This document shows, in pieces, positions 27,073-34,307 of a stretch of DNA of 64,000 bases. A program made the translations under genes and the position numbers. The stretch covers positions 11,055 through 75,054 of the forward strand of contig CAYRPN010000010.1 in assembly GCA_964426135.1 (NCBI GenBank), read 5' to 3'. The notes beneath the pieces were generated by a model. It was given only the letters and a program-made list of their open reading frames with translations, had not been told where the DNA came from and searched no databases. The first letter of the stretch is position 1. Each line of letters starts with the position of its first letter. This DNA comes from CAYRPN01 sp964426135 (GTDB taxonomy: Bacteria > Planctomycetota > Phycisphaerae > Phycisphaerales > Phycisphaeraceae).

Positions 27073-27330
27073 ATGACGACCGCGACCGCGACCACCGGCG
27101 AGGTAATCGCCGGACCCGACCGAGCACGGGGCGAACAGCTGCTCGACGTTCAATCACTGGCGGCAATGCTCGGCTGTTCGCCGCGTCACTGCTACCGGCT
27201 CGCCGATGGCGGGCGGATGCCGAGGCCGCTCAAGCTGGGCGCACTGGTGCGATGGCGCACCGCTGAGATTCGCGAATGGATTGCCGCCGGCTGTCCATCG
27301 GTGCGCGCCGCGAAAGGCGGTGCGCGATGA
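27073..27330 (+). CDS. AlpA/excisionase-like helix-turn-helix protein
   Basis: An 85-residue DNA-binding protein. Residues 23-75 (LLDVQSLAAMLGCSPRHCYR, then RPLKLGALVRWRTAEIREWI) match the AlpA / MerR-like winged-helix pattern used by excisionases and phage regulators. It probably acts as the recombination directionality factor or as an activator of element genes (inference from family and location). Its stop codon overlaps the start of the next gene as ATGA, so translation is coupled. Confidence 0.85.
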   Translation: MTTATATTGEVIAGPDRARGEQLLDVQSLAAMLGCSPRHCYRLADGGRMPRPLKLGALVRWRTAEIREWIAAGCPSVRAAKGGAR

Positions 27331-27800
27331 GGCACACCGAGCAAACAACCGAGGGCGAGCGTCGCAAACTCGATGCGCACGCAACGCTGCAAGCTCGCCG
27401 GGAGCTTTACGTTCACCGTGGACGGCGGGCACTGCTGGCCGCTCTGCTGCGGCACGGCACGGCGACGGCGGACGACGTGCGACAAGCCGTCACACTTCCC
27501 GCTGGCGTCAATCCCGTTTGCCTTGGCTCTGTGCCTGGGCACCTGGCACGGGCGGGCATCATTCGCCGGCGGGACTTCGTGAACACGAACCGCACCGCCG
27601 GGCACGCTCGACCTGTCACGCGCTGGGAACTCATCGACCACGACGCGGCGGAGCGATGGCTCGCCGCTCACCCTGACGTGCCGGACGCTCCCGAAGCGGA
27701 CGCCGGCGGCACCCTGTTCGACGCACTGACCACCAACAAAAAAGCCGACGCGCTAACGTCGGCTCAACTGCGAAAGGATTCGACCAATGCACAACCATGA
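27327..27800 (+). CDS. Element winged-helix-like protein
   Basis: A 157-residue protein with a central helix-turn-helix pattern: LLAALLRHGTATADDVRQAV, then GSVPGHLARAGIIRRRDFVN and a beta wing. It is likely a DNA-binding protein of replication control; the family is not identified. ATG 27327 overlaps the preceding stop codon. The 3' end overlaps the DUF669 gene by 14 bases. A Lys/Thr-rich tail closes the protein. Confidence 0.7.
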   Translation: MRHTEQTTEGERRKLDAHATLQARRELYVHRGRRALLAALLRHGTATADDVRQAVTLPAGVNPVCLGSVPGHLARAGIIRRRDFVNTNRTAGHARPVTRWELIDHDAAERWLAAHPDVPDAPEADAGGTLFDALTTNKKADALTSAQLRKDSTNAQP

Positions 27801-28359
27801 TACTCCGGCGGCACGCCGGCGACTCTCGGACATTCTCAACGGCGGCACCGACTCGCTCCGCTCACAATGGGCGACGACCGAAGCTGCCGGCGACTTCGCA
27901 CCGCTACCGGCGGGCACTTACTCCACTCGCATCCTGTCGGGTGAACTCTCGAAAGCGGCGACCGGCACGCCGGGCTACAAGCTCTGCTTCCGCGTGCTCG
28001 AAGGCGAGCACGCCGGGCGGCTGCTTTGGCACGATATCTGGCTCACGGCACCGGCGCTGCCGATGGCGAAACGCGACCTTGCCAAACTCGGCGTGGTGAC
28101 GCTCGACCAACTCGAAGCACCGCTGCCGCCGGGCATCCGCTGCGCCGTCAAGGTGACGCTGCGGCAGGACGACGCCGGCACGCAATACAACCGCGTGCGG
28201 AGCTTCGAGGTAACGGGCATCGACGCCGAGCCGACCGCCGATGCGGACTTCGCGCCAACAAATGCACCAGATGCGGGCGGCACCACCGGCGGCGGGCAAG
28301 GCTCGCTGCTCGACTCGAATCCAGAGCCGGGAAAGGTGGGGCTGCCCGATGCACTGTGA
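27787..28359 (+). CDS. DUF669-family protein
   Basis: A 190-residue protein whose core (LPAGTYSTRILSGELSKAAT, GTPGYKLCFRVLEGEHAGR, WHDIWLTAPALPMAKRDLAK) matches DUF669, found in phage replication modules next to primase and helicase genes; the fold resembles single-stranded-DNA-binding proteins (family knowledge and inference). The C-terminus is an acidic, Gly-rich tail, as in such proteins. Its stop overlaps the primase start. Confidence 0.85.
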   Translation: MHNHDTPAARRRLSDILNGGTDSLRSQWATTEAAGDFAPLPAGTYSTRILSGELSKAATGTPGYKLCFRVLEGEHAGRLLWHDIWLTAPALPMAKRDLAKLGVVTLDQLEAPLPPGIRCAVKVTLRQDDAGTQYNRVRSFEVTGIDAEPTADADFAPTNAPDAGGTTGGGQGSLLDSNPEPGKVGLPDAL

Positions 28360-29377
28360 ACCCACCTTCGGCTTTCGTATCGTCGGACGTTGCACCGGCG
28401 AGCGAAAGCTCATCGACTGGCACCGGGCGTTCGCCGCGTACTGCGCGGCGGATGCTCGGGCCGGCGTGGAGAGTGAGGCGTATCTTTCCGCGTTTACCTT
28501 CGGCGATGACTTCCGCGACCACCTGAGCCGCACGGGGACGACGAAGGGCTTCGACGGGCTTTGCGGGGCGGCGTGGCTGTGGTTCGACCTGGACCGCGAC
28601 GAAGCCGCCGGCGGCATCGAGGCGGCAAGGCGCGACGCGGCGGCGCTGGCGCTGCACCTGTGCGACCGCTTCGCACTGAGCACCGACTCGCTGCTGCTTT
28701 TCTATTCTGGCTCGAAAGGCTTTCACGTCGGCTTGCCGCTGGCGGGCTTCACGCCTGAGCCGGGGCCGCTGTTCAATCGCATCGCTCGCCGCTTCGCCGA
28801 GCAAGTCGCCGCGACTGTGCCGGGGGCACCGGGGGCACCGGGGGCCGTGGCGGTCGACGGCGGCGTTTATGACAAGGCGCGGGCGTTCCGTGCTCCGAAC
28901 TCGAAGCACGCGAAAACGGGGCGGCACAAGCGGCGGCTAACGCTCGACGAACTGACGCACCTGAGCGCCGCACGCATCGTCGAGCTTGCCGCCAAGCCGA
29001 ACCCGTTCGACGTGGCGGACCTGGGCGACGCAACGTGCGGGCCGGAACTGCCGGCGGCGTGGCACGCGGCGGCGGATGCGGTGCGAGCCGAAGTGAAAGC
29101 GGTGAACGAACGCCGGGCCGCTGTGCTGAGCGGCGACGCACCGCTTCGGCTGAACCGCTCGACGTTCGACTTCATCCGCGAAGGGGCCGGCGCGGGCGAC
29201 CGGCACCGGCTGCTGTTCAGTGCGGCGGCGAACCTGGCGGAAGTCGGCGCGCCGCTGCACCTGTGCCGGGAACTGCTCGGGGAGCCGGCGCTCGACTGCG
29301 GCTTGCCGCCGGCGGAAGTCGAGCGGCAAATTCGCTGCGGCTTCGAGCACGGCAACGGGAAGGCTGGTGCAGCATGA
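28349..29377 (+). CDS. Archaeo-eukaryotic-type (AEP) DNA primase-like protein
   Basis: A 342-residue protein. Motif I is WLWFDLDRDE (residues 77-85), the acidic catalytic pair of AEP primases. Motif II is YSGSKGFHVGLP (119-130), the sxH nucleotide-binding signature. Motif III is a basic stretch, KARAFRAPNSKHAKTGRHKR. It would synthesise primers for element replication. ATG 28349 overlaps the DUF669 stop, with AAAGGTGG upstream. A helicase follows, with the stop overlapping its start, so primase and helicase form a replication pair. Confidence 0.85.
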   Translation: MHCEPTFGFRIVGRCTGERKLIDWHRAFAAYCAADARAGVESEAYLSAFTFGDDFRDHLSRTGTTKGFDGLCGAAWLWFDLDRDEAAGGIEAARRDAAALALHLCDRFALSTDSLLLFYSGSKGFHVGLPLAGFTPEPGPLFNRIARRFAEQVAATVPGAPGAPGAVAVDGGVYDKARAFRAPNSKHAKTGRHKRRLTLDELTHLSAARIVELAAKPNPFDVADLGDATCGPELPAAWHAAADAVRAEVKAVNERRAAVLSGDAPLRLNRSTFDFIREGAGAGDRHRLLFSAAANLAEVGAPLHLCRELLGEPALDCGLPPAEVERQIRCGFEHGNGKAGAA

Positions 29378-30330
29378 GCACCGGAAACTACACCACCGCC
29401 GCCGACGTGCTCGACACTTGGCGCGACGACATTCTGAGCGGGAAGCCGCCGACGCTGTTCCCTATCGGCGCTGGCGAACTGGCACGGCTCGAAGTCGGGC
29501 CGGGACTGGTGACGCTCATCGGCGGTGCGCCCGGGGCCGGGAAAACGGCATTTGCCATGCAATGCGTGCTCGACGCTCTGCGGCTGACGCCGACGCTCCG
29601 GGCGCTGGTCTGCAATATCGAAATGCCGCCGCCGGTGCTGCTGGACCGGGAACTGTCGCGGCTGTCGGGCGTGGACCTGACCGCGATTCGTTATCGCAGG
29701 CTCGAAGCCGTTCACGCCAACCGGATCGACCAAGCGATGAACACACTGGCGAGCGTGGCCGACCGCCTGTGCTTTGTGCGGGCACCGTTCGACCTGGGCA
29801 ACGTCGCCGCCGCCGCTGATGCTTGGGGGCACGACGGGCCGCTGCTGCTGGTGCTCGATTACATCCAACGGATAGCACCGCCGGGCGAGCATGAGCACGA
29901 CCGGGGCCGCGTCAATCGCACGATGGACTACCTGCGGCAATTCGCCGATGCGGGCGTTGCGGTGATTGTCGTTTCTGCCGTGGGCCGCTCGAAGGATGAC
30001 AAGGGCCGAAGCTCATACGGCGGCGACGGGCTGAACCTTGCGAGCTTCCGCGAAAGCTCGGAGCTTGAGTTTGGAGCCGATGACGCTTTCATCCTGCACC
30101 CGCAAGGCGGCGACGCGCCCGACGACCTGATGCGGCTGAAGCACTTGAAGTCGAGGCACGGCGAATGCCGCGACCTGATGCTGCGATTCGACCGCAAGCG
30201 GCAGAGCTTCACGCCGGACACCACCGGCGACGTTGCACCGCCGGCGGATAAAGGCAAGCTCCGCTCGGCGCTGGCGGCACTGTGGCAACGAACGCCGGCG
30301 GCGGCGGAAGGCGGCGACGATGACGAATGA
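29374..30330 (+). CDS. RecA/DnaB-fold replicative ATPase (helicase-like)
   Basis: A 318-residue P-loop ATPase. Walker A is GGAPGAGKTAF (residues 50-60), the IEMPPPVLLDRELSRLSGV stretch is characteristic of DnaB-type cores, Walker B is LLLVLDYIQRI, and VSAVGRSKDDKGR is a sensor-like segment. It lacks the DnaB N-terminal domain, so it resembles the short RecA-like ATPases of phages and satellites. The ATG at 29374 overlaps the primase stop. The partner for loading may be the DUF669 or winged-helix proteins (inference). Confidence 0.87.
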   Translation: MSTGNYTTAADVLDTWRDDILSGKPPTLFPIGAGELARLEVGPGLVTLIGGAPGAGKTAFAMQCVLDALRLTPTLRALVCNIEMPPPVLLDRELSRLSGVDLTAIRYRRLEAVHANRIDQAMNTLASVADRLCFVRAPFDLGNVAAAADAWGHDGPLLLVLDYIQRIAPPGEHEHDRGRVNRTMDYLRQFADAGVAVIVVSAVGRSKDDKGRSSYGGDGLNLASFRESSELEFGADDAFILHPQGGDAPDDLMRLKHLKSRHGECRDLMLRFDRKRQSFTPDTTGDVAPPADKGKLRSALAALWQRTPAAAEGGDDDE

Positions 30331-30718
30331 GCCGCGAATCCTGGCGGGGGCTTCGGTGCTGCCGCCGCTCGATGATGAGAGCACCAGAGCGAAGCACACC
30401 GAAGCGGACGACGCAAAGCACAAGCGGCAACGCCGGCAAACGCGGGGCCGCTTCGACGTGCTCAACGGCTTCGTCGATGCGGGCATGGCGGGGCTGACAC
30501 GGGCCGAGCTTGCCGCCTGGCTGGTGCTCTACCGCGACACTCGCAACGGCACCGCTCGCACCAGTGCCGGCGACATTGCAAGGCGTGCGGGCCTGAGCCG
30601 CCGGGCCGTGGTCGCTGCGCTGGCTTCGCTTCGCCGGCGTGGGCTGCTGACGCTGGTTTACCGTGGCGGGCTGAACCGGGGAGCGAGCACCTACCGCGTG
30701 CATTCGGTGCCGCCGTGA
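30320..30718 (+). CDS. Winged-helix element protein
   Basis: A 132-residue protein, ATG 30320 overlapping the helicase stop. After a basic linker (KHKRQRRQTRGRFDVLNGFV) comes a helix-turn-helix of the type used in phage replication proteins: LTRAELAAWLVLYRDT, SAGDIARRAGLSRRAVVAAL, ASLRRRGLL. Similar domains occur in replication initiators and regulators. It closes the replication operon; two palindromic operator-like sites follow. Confidence 0.75.
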   Translation: MTNEPRILAGASVLPPLDDESTRAKHTEADDAKHKRQRRQTRGRFDVLNGFVDAGMAGLTRAELAAWLVLYRDTRNGTARTSAGDIARRAGLSRRAVVAALASLRRRGLLTLVYRGGLNRGASTYRVHSVPP

Positions 30719-30730
30719 CGCTCGCCGCTG

Positions 30731-30793
30731 GTGAAGCACGCTTCACACGCACTGGTGCAAAATCGCGTAGCTGACTGGTGAAGCTGGCTTCAC
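30731..30793. promoter_or_regulatory. Two perfect 16-bp palindromic operators
   Basis: GTGAAGCACGCTTCAC (30731-30746) and GTGAAGCTGGCTTCAC (30778-30793) share the form GTGAAGC-NN-GCTTCAC. They lie 47 bases apart, centre to centre, upstream of the promoter of the Xre gene, and are probably bound by that regulator. Confidence 0.75.
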
Positions 30794-30852
30794 ATATCCC
30801 ATAAGGGACCATAAGCGGCGTGCGCACTCACGCGACGCCGCACAGAAAGGCA

Positions 30853-30881
30853 TTGACAATCGCTCGACCGATGGACATACT
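30853..30881 (+). promoter_or_regulatory. Sigma-70-type promoter for the Xre gene
   Basis: TTGACA at 30853-30858, a 17-base spacer and CATACT at 30876-30881. The expected transcription start, about 7 bases later, coincides with ATG 30889, so the message is probably leaderless. Confidence 0.72.
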
Positions 30882-30888
30882 TAGCACC

Positions 30889-31089
30889 ATGCACAGCAAG
30901 GGCACACTAACCGACCTGCTCCGCGAATCGCTCGCCGCCGCCGATTCGATTCGAGCCGTGGCAAAGGCGGTGGGGCTTCGTCATTCATCGCTGCTGCGAT
31001 TCGTCAATGGCAAGCAATCGCTTCGGCTCGACCTGGCCGACCGGCTGGCCGAGCACTTCGGAATTGAAAGCCGCCGCGTGCGGCGTTGA
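30889..31089 (+). CDS. Xre-type HTH regulator
   Basis: A 66-residue helix-turn-helix protein: LTDLLRESLAAADSIRAVAK, then AVGLRHSSLLRFVNGKQSLR and LADRLAEHFGI. This is a Cro/C1-type DNA-binding domain without a dimerisation extension. The start ATG 30889 is preferred because the promoter at 30853-30881 places transcription there; readings from 30820 or 30871 would begin upstream of the promoter -10. It lies just before the integrase and probably represses element genes through the nearby palindromes. Confidence 0.82.
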   Translation: MHSKGTLTDLLRESLAAADSIRAVAKAVGLRHSSLLRFVNGKQSLRLDLADRLAEHFGIESRRVRR

Positions 31090-31102
31090 AAGGCTGGGCA
31101 CT

Positions 31103-32821
31103 ATGGGCACCGTCTACCGCGAAACTTACACCAAGCCGCTGCCGGCGAATGCCGAGCAATTCACCCGCAAGGGCGAACGCTTCGCACGCTGGCACGACTC
31201 GAAGGGCCGCAAGCGAACCGCGAAGGTGACGACCACCGACGCCGGCGACCGGCTGCTGATTGAAGCGGGCACTTACACCGCGAAGCTGCGCGACGGAAGC
31301 GGGCTTGTCGTCAAGGTGGCGACGGGCTGCCGCTCTGAGGATGCGGCACGGGCGGTGCTGACTGAGCTAGAGAAGCGAGCCGAGAACGTGCGGGCCGGCG
31401 TGCGGACTGCCGCCGAGGATAGCGTGCTCGACCACCACCTGACGCCGATTGCGTCGCACGTCGCCGTCTACGTCGAGCACCTACGGGGCAAGCACGGCAA
31501 GGGCGGCAAGCCGAAGCTGTCGCCAGTGCATGCCGAGAACGTGCGGCGAGCCGTCGAGCGAATTGTGAAGGGCTGCGACTTCGCGCTGCTGCGGCACCTG
31601 AACCGGCAAGCCGTCGAGCGGTGGACCAAACGGGAACTCGAAGTGGAGAAGCCGCGCTCGGCTCGCACGCTCAATGCGAACCTTGCGGCACTGTGCGGCT
31701 TCGGCAACTGGTGCGTTTCAACCGGCCGGCTGACGGTGAACCCGTTCGCACGCATGGCGAAGCTCGACGAAAAGGCTGACCGCCGGCGGCAACGACGGGC
31801 GCTCACCGAAGCGGAACTGCGCCGGCTGCTGCACGTCGCATCGGTGCGACCGCTCGCCGAGCACGGACGCGAAACCGCGAAGCTGCCGCCAGAGAAGCGC
31901 GAAGGCCGGCGAACCTGGACCAAAGCGCCGCTCACCTACGCAACGCTCGAAGCCGCCGCCGACCGAGGCCGCGAACTGCTCGCCGAGCAACCGGAGCTAG
32001 TCGCCGAACTGGAACGGCAGGGGCGGGAGCGGGCGCTCATTTACAAAGCGCTGGTACTGACGGGGCTTCGCAAGGGCGAGCTTGCATCGCTGACGGTGGG
32101 GCAAGTCGAACTCGACGGAGCGACCGCCTACGCGACGTTGCACGCCGCCGATGAGAAAGCCGGACGCGGGGCCGACGTGCCGCTGCGGGCCGACCTTGCC
32201 GCCGACCTGCGGCGATGGCTCGCCGACCGGCTCGAAGCCGCCAGAGCGAACGCTAGGGCCGCTGGCGAGCCGATACCGGCGAAGCTGCCGAGCACCGCGA
32301 AGCTGTTCAACGTGCCGGCGGGACTGCTGAAGATTCTCGACCGCGACCTTGCCGCCGCCGGCATTGCCAAGCGGGACGACCGCGACCGAACCGTTGACGT
32401 GCATTCGATGCGGCACACTTTCGGCTCGCACCTGAGCGCCGGCGGCGTGGCACCGCGTACCGCACAAGCGGCGATGCGGCACGGCTCACTCGACCTGACG
32501 ATGAACATTTACACCGACCCGCGACTGCTCGACGTAGCGGGCGCACTCGACGCTCTGCCGGCGTTGCCACTCGGCGACGGGCGGCAATCGGAACGCATGA
32601 AAGCAACCGGAACCGACGCCGCTTCGCTTGTACCTGTGCTTGTACCAACCGCACGCAATCAGAGCACGCACGGGGCAAACGCTGACAAAGAGGCACCTGT
32701 GCGGCTGACGGCGGGAAGCGCCGGAAGTCTCGGAAATGTCAACAGTAGCAACGCGCTGGCAACTACTGTCGGAATGGAGCCGAGGGGGATCGAACCCCTA
32801 ACCCCTAGCTTGCAAAGCTAG
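31103..32821 (+). CDS. Tyrosine recombinase (element integrase)
   Basis: A 572-residue integrase that recombines attP with the tRNA-Ala 3' end. Catalytic residues: Arg323 in LTGLRKGELASL, His434 and Arg437 in HSMRHTFGSHL, His460 in MRHGSLDLTM and Tyr470 in NIYTDP. An N-terminal arm-binding-like part and a SAM-like core-binding domain (residues 130-230) precede the catalytic domain. ATG 31103 has AAAGG 9 bases upstream. The last residues, MEPRGIEPLTPSLQS, are translated antisense through the tRNA core, and the TAG stop (32819-32821) is completed only by chromosomal bases past the crossover. In the circular form the frame continues into 25243-25442. Confidence 0.95.
   Translation: MGTVYRETYTKPLPANAEQFTRKGERFARWHDSKGRKRTAKVTTTDAGDRLLIEAGTYTAKLRDGSGLVVKVATGCRSEDAARAVLTELEKRAENVRAGVRTAAEDSVLDHHLTPIASHVAVYVEHLRGKHGKGGKPKLSPVHAENVRRAVERIVKGCDFALLRHLNRQAVERWTKRELEVEKPRSARTLNANLAALCGFGNWCVSTGRLTVNPFARMAKLDEKADRRRQRRALTEAELRRLLHVASVRPLAEHGRETAKLPPEKREGRRTWTKAPLTYATLEAAADRGRELLAEQPELVAELERQGRERALIYKALVLTGLRKGELASLTVGQVELDGATAYATLHAADEKAGRGADVPLRADLAADLRRWLADRLEAARANARAAGEPIPAKLPSTAKLFNVPAGLLKILDRDLAAAGIAKRDDRDRTVDVHSMRHTFGSHLSAGGVAPRTAQAAMRHGSLDLTMNIYTDPRLLDVAGALDALPALPLGDGRQSERMKATGTDAASLVPVLVPTARNQSTHGANADKEAPVRLTAGSAGSLGNVNSSNALATTVGMEPRGIEPLTPSLQS
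32627..32646. promoter_or_regulatory. Right arm-type site: two CTTGTACC copies
   Basis: CTTGTACC at 32627-32634 and 32639-32646, within the integrase coding region, 126 bases before the right core, same orientation and spacing as the left pair. The following AGCACGCACGGGG resembles AACACGCACGGCG at the left end. Confidence 0.7.
32772..32819. other. Right attachment core (inside tRNA-Ala)
   Basis: Identical over 48 bases to 25195-25242. It covers the tRNA from its 3' end to the anticodon arm, and the element thus restores a complete tRNA gene at this end. Confidence 0.93.
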
Positions 32822-32847
32822 TGCTCTCCCAATTGAGCTACGGCCCC
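32775..32847 (-). tRNA. tRNA-Ala (anticodon UGC)
   Basis: A 73-base tRNA. The acceptor stem is GGGGCCG with CGGCTCC, which contains the G3-U70 pair that defines alanine tRNAs. The anticodon loop CTTTGCAA gives UGC. D-arm AGCTCAATTGGGAGAGC and T-arm GGGGTTCGATCCCC are normal. The CCA end is not encoded. The element integrated into its 3' half and rebuilt it. Confidence 0.97.
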
Positions 32848-32948
32848 TTGCGTGGGGATGGAATGGTAGCGGGGCTGGGAGGAGGACTCAAACGGCGGAC
32901 GAGGGGAGGCGGGCCTGCCGGCGCTGCTCGCAACGCGCCTGGGACCGG

Positions 32949-34265
32949 TCAAGTGCCGCGCCGCGATCGCAGCAAGAGCGTCACCACGACGAGTGCAGCG
33001 GCTGCCAGCGCGGAGGCGATCAGGACGTTGCGGATGATCGCGCTGCCAGCGGAACTGGGTACGAGCATGGCGGGACCGGTGTCGTCGAGCAGGCGGCTCG
33101 CTCCCGCGCCGGCGCCGGGAGGTGCAGAAGGCGAAGTAGCAACTGGATTGGGGGATGTGTTCTGGACGGACCGCGAGCTTGTGGGAGCACTTTCGGCCGA
33201 GGTGGGTTGTGATGAGGCGGGCTGAATCCCGCCGGATTGCTTCGTGCCGGGTTGACCCGAGTCGGGCTGGACCTGCGGATCGACGCCCGCCAGCTTGAGC
33301 GCCGCGTTGAGCTGCGCCGCGGCCGCCGGGGTGGTCAGCCGGGGCAGCGCCTCGGCCAGCGTGTAGTTGCCGCGGATGATCGCGTCCCAGTTCACGGCCA
33401 TGAGCACATCCCAGCCGGGGTTCTCTTCTTTCACCTGGCACGAGCATTTGCCGACGAGGTAAGTATTGACATCTTCGAGCACCCGCGGCGTCAGATCCTT
33501 GCCGATCACCGCAGGCAGCACCCGGCCGCGGCCGAAGAACGCGAACGCCATCGGCTGCGTGCGATCGATGGATTTGGGATCCCAGTTCTCCAGCAGCCGC
33601 AGCAGCGTCGCTTCCGCGGCGTCCTTCCGGCTGACGCGCTCCAGCGCGAATGACAATTTCAGCACTGGTCCTTTGTCGGGGTCGGTGAACTGCAGATCAC
33701 TCTCGTCGAGAACGGGCAGCTTCAGTTCCTTGCCCAGTCGCTTCAGTTCCTTGTCGACGAGCGCGAAGGCTGCGTCGTCTTTTTCCTTGTCGCCGCTGTC
33801 GACCAGCAGCCAGACGACGGATTGACCTTCCAGAATGTGGCGGGCGATCTGCCGGCGCATCGGCGAATCGATGAGATTCGCCGGCGTTTCAGCGGTGAGT
33901 TGCGTCGACCAGGCCGGCGGATCGTTCGGATACGAACGCGGGTATTGCAGATGAAGCCAGGGATAGGCGGCGGGTTTTGCCTTGTCGTGCATCGCCTTGA
34001 TGCGCGGCTCCATCGGCTGATCCACGTCGATCAACTCGACGATGAACAGTTCCACCTCCTGCTTCGGCCCCAGCGCCAGCGTCTCCAGTTCTTTCACCAG
34101 CTTCTGCTGTCCTTCATCGAGCGGGCCCTTGTGAAAAACGTGGGCCACGTACACGTCGGCGCGCCATCGCTCCAGCGCGTAGCGGAAGACGGGCACGTTG
34201 CACGCCCATGCGGCAGCGGTGAGGAGCAAGGTCAGAAGCACCGCGTTGGATAGAGGGCGTTGCAT
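32949..34265 (-). CDS. Exported conserved hypothetical protein with C-terminal membrane anchor
   Basis: A 438-residue protein. An N-terminal signal peptide is followed by CNVPVFRYALERWRADVY, a start that I recognise from planctomycete hypothetical proteins. The middle repeats a thioredoxin-like alternation (VVWLLVDSGDKEKDD near 150) without a catalytic CxxC. A Pro/Ser/Gln-rich stretch (340-400) precedes a membrane segment near 412-432 and a short basic tail. Function unknown; probably surface-anchored. It is upstream of, and divergent from, nothing known; the TrkA-N gene lies 42 bases behind its start on the same strand, so they may share a transcript. Confidence 0.7.
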   Translation of the reverse strand: MQRPLSNAVLLTLLLTAAAWACNVPVFRYALERWRADVYVAHVFHKGPLDEGQQKLVKELETLALGPKQEVELFIVELIDVDQPMEPRIKAMHDKAKPAAYPWLHLQYPRSYPNDPPAWSTQLTAETPANLIDSPMRRQIARHILEGQSVVWLLVDSGDKEKDDAAFALVDKELKRLGKELKLPVLDESDLQFTDPDKGPVLKLSFALERVSRKDAAEATLLRLLENWDPKSIDRTQPMAFAFFGRGRVLPAVIGKDLTPRVLEDVNTYLVGKCSCQVKEENPGWDVLMAVNWDAIIRGNYTLAEALPRLTTPAAAAQLNAALKLAGVDPQVQPDSGQPGTKQSGGIQPASSQPTSAESAPTSSRSVQNTSPNPVATSPSAPPGAGAGASRLLDDTGPAMLVPSSAGSAIIRNVLIASALAAAALVVVTLLLRSRRGT

Positions 34266-34307
34266 CGGTCGACGATTCTAGCACGCAGGCCGGCGAAACC
34301 GGCGCCT

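Larger units (their letters stand above)
25195..32819 (+). mobile_element. Integrative element in the tRNA-Ala(UGC) gene
   Basis: A 48-base direct repeat of the tRNA 3' part occurs at 25195-25242 and 32772-32819 and bounds 7.6 kb. The right copy is part of the complete tRNA; the left copy is the displaced original 3' end. Inside are a putative leftmost regulator or replication protein, an AlpA-like HTH protein, a winged-helix protein, a DUF669 protein, an AEP-type primase, a RecA/DnaB-like ATPase, a second winged-helix protein, an Xre repressor and a tyrosine recombinase, all on the plus strand. Genes overlap by ATGA-type junctions. There are no capsid, tail or conjugation genes. Confidence 0.92.
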
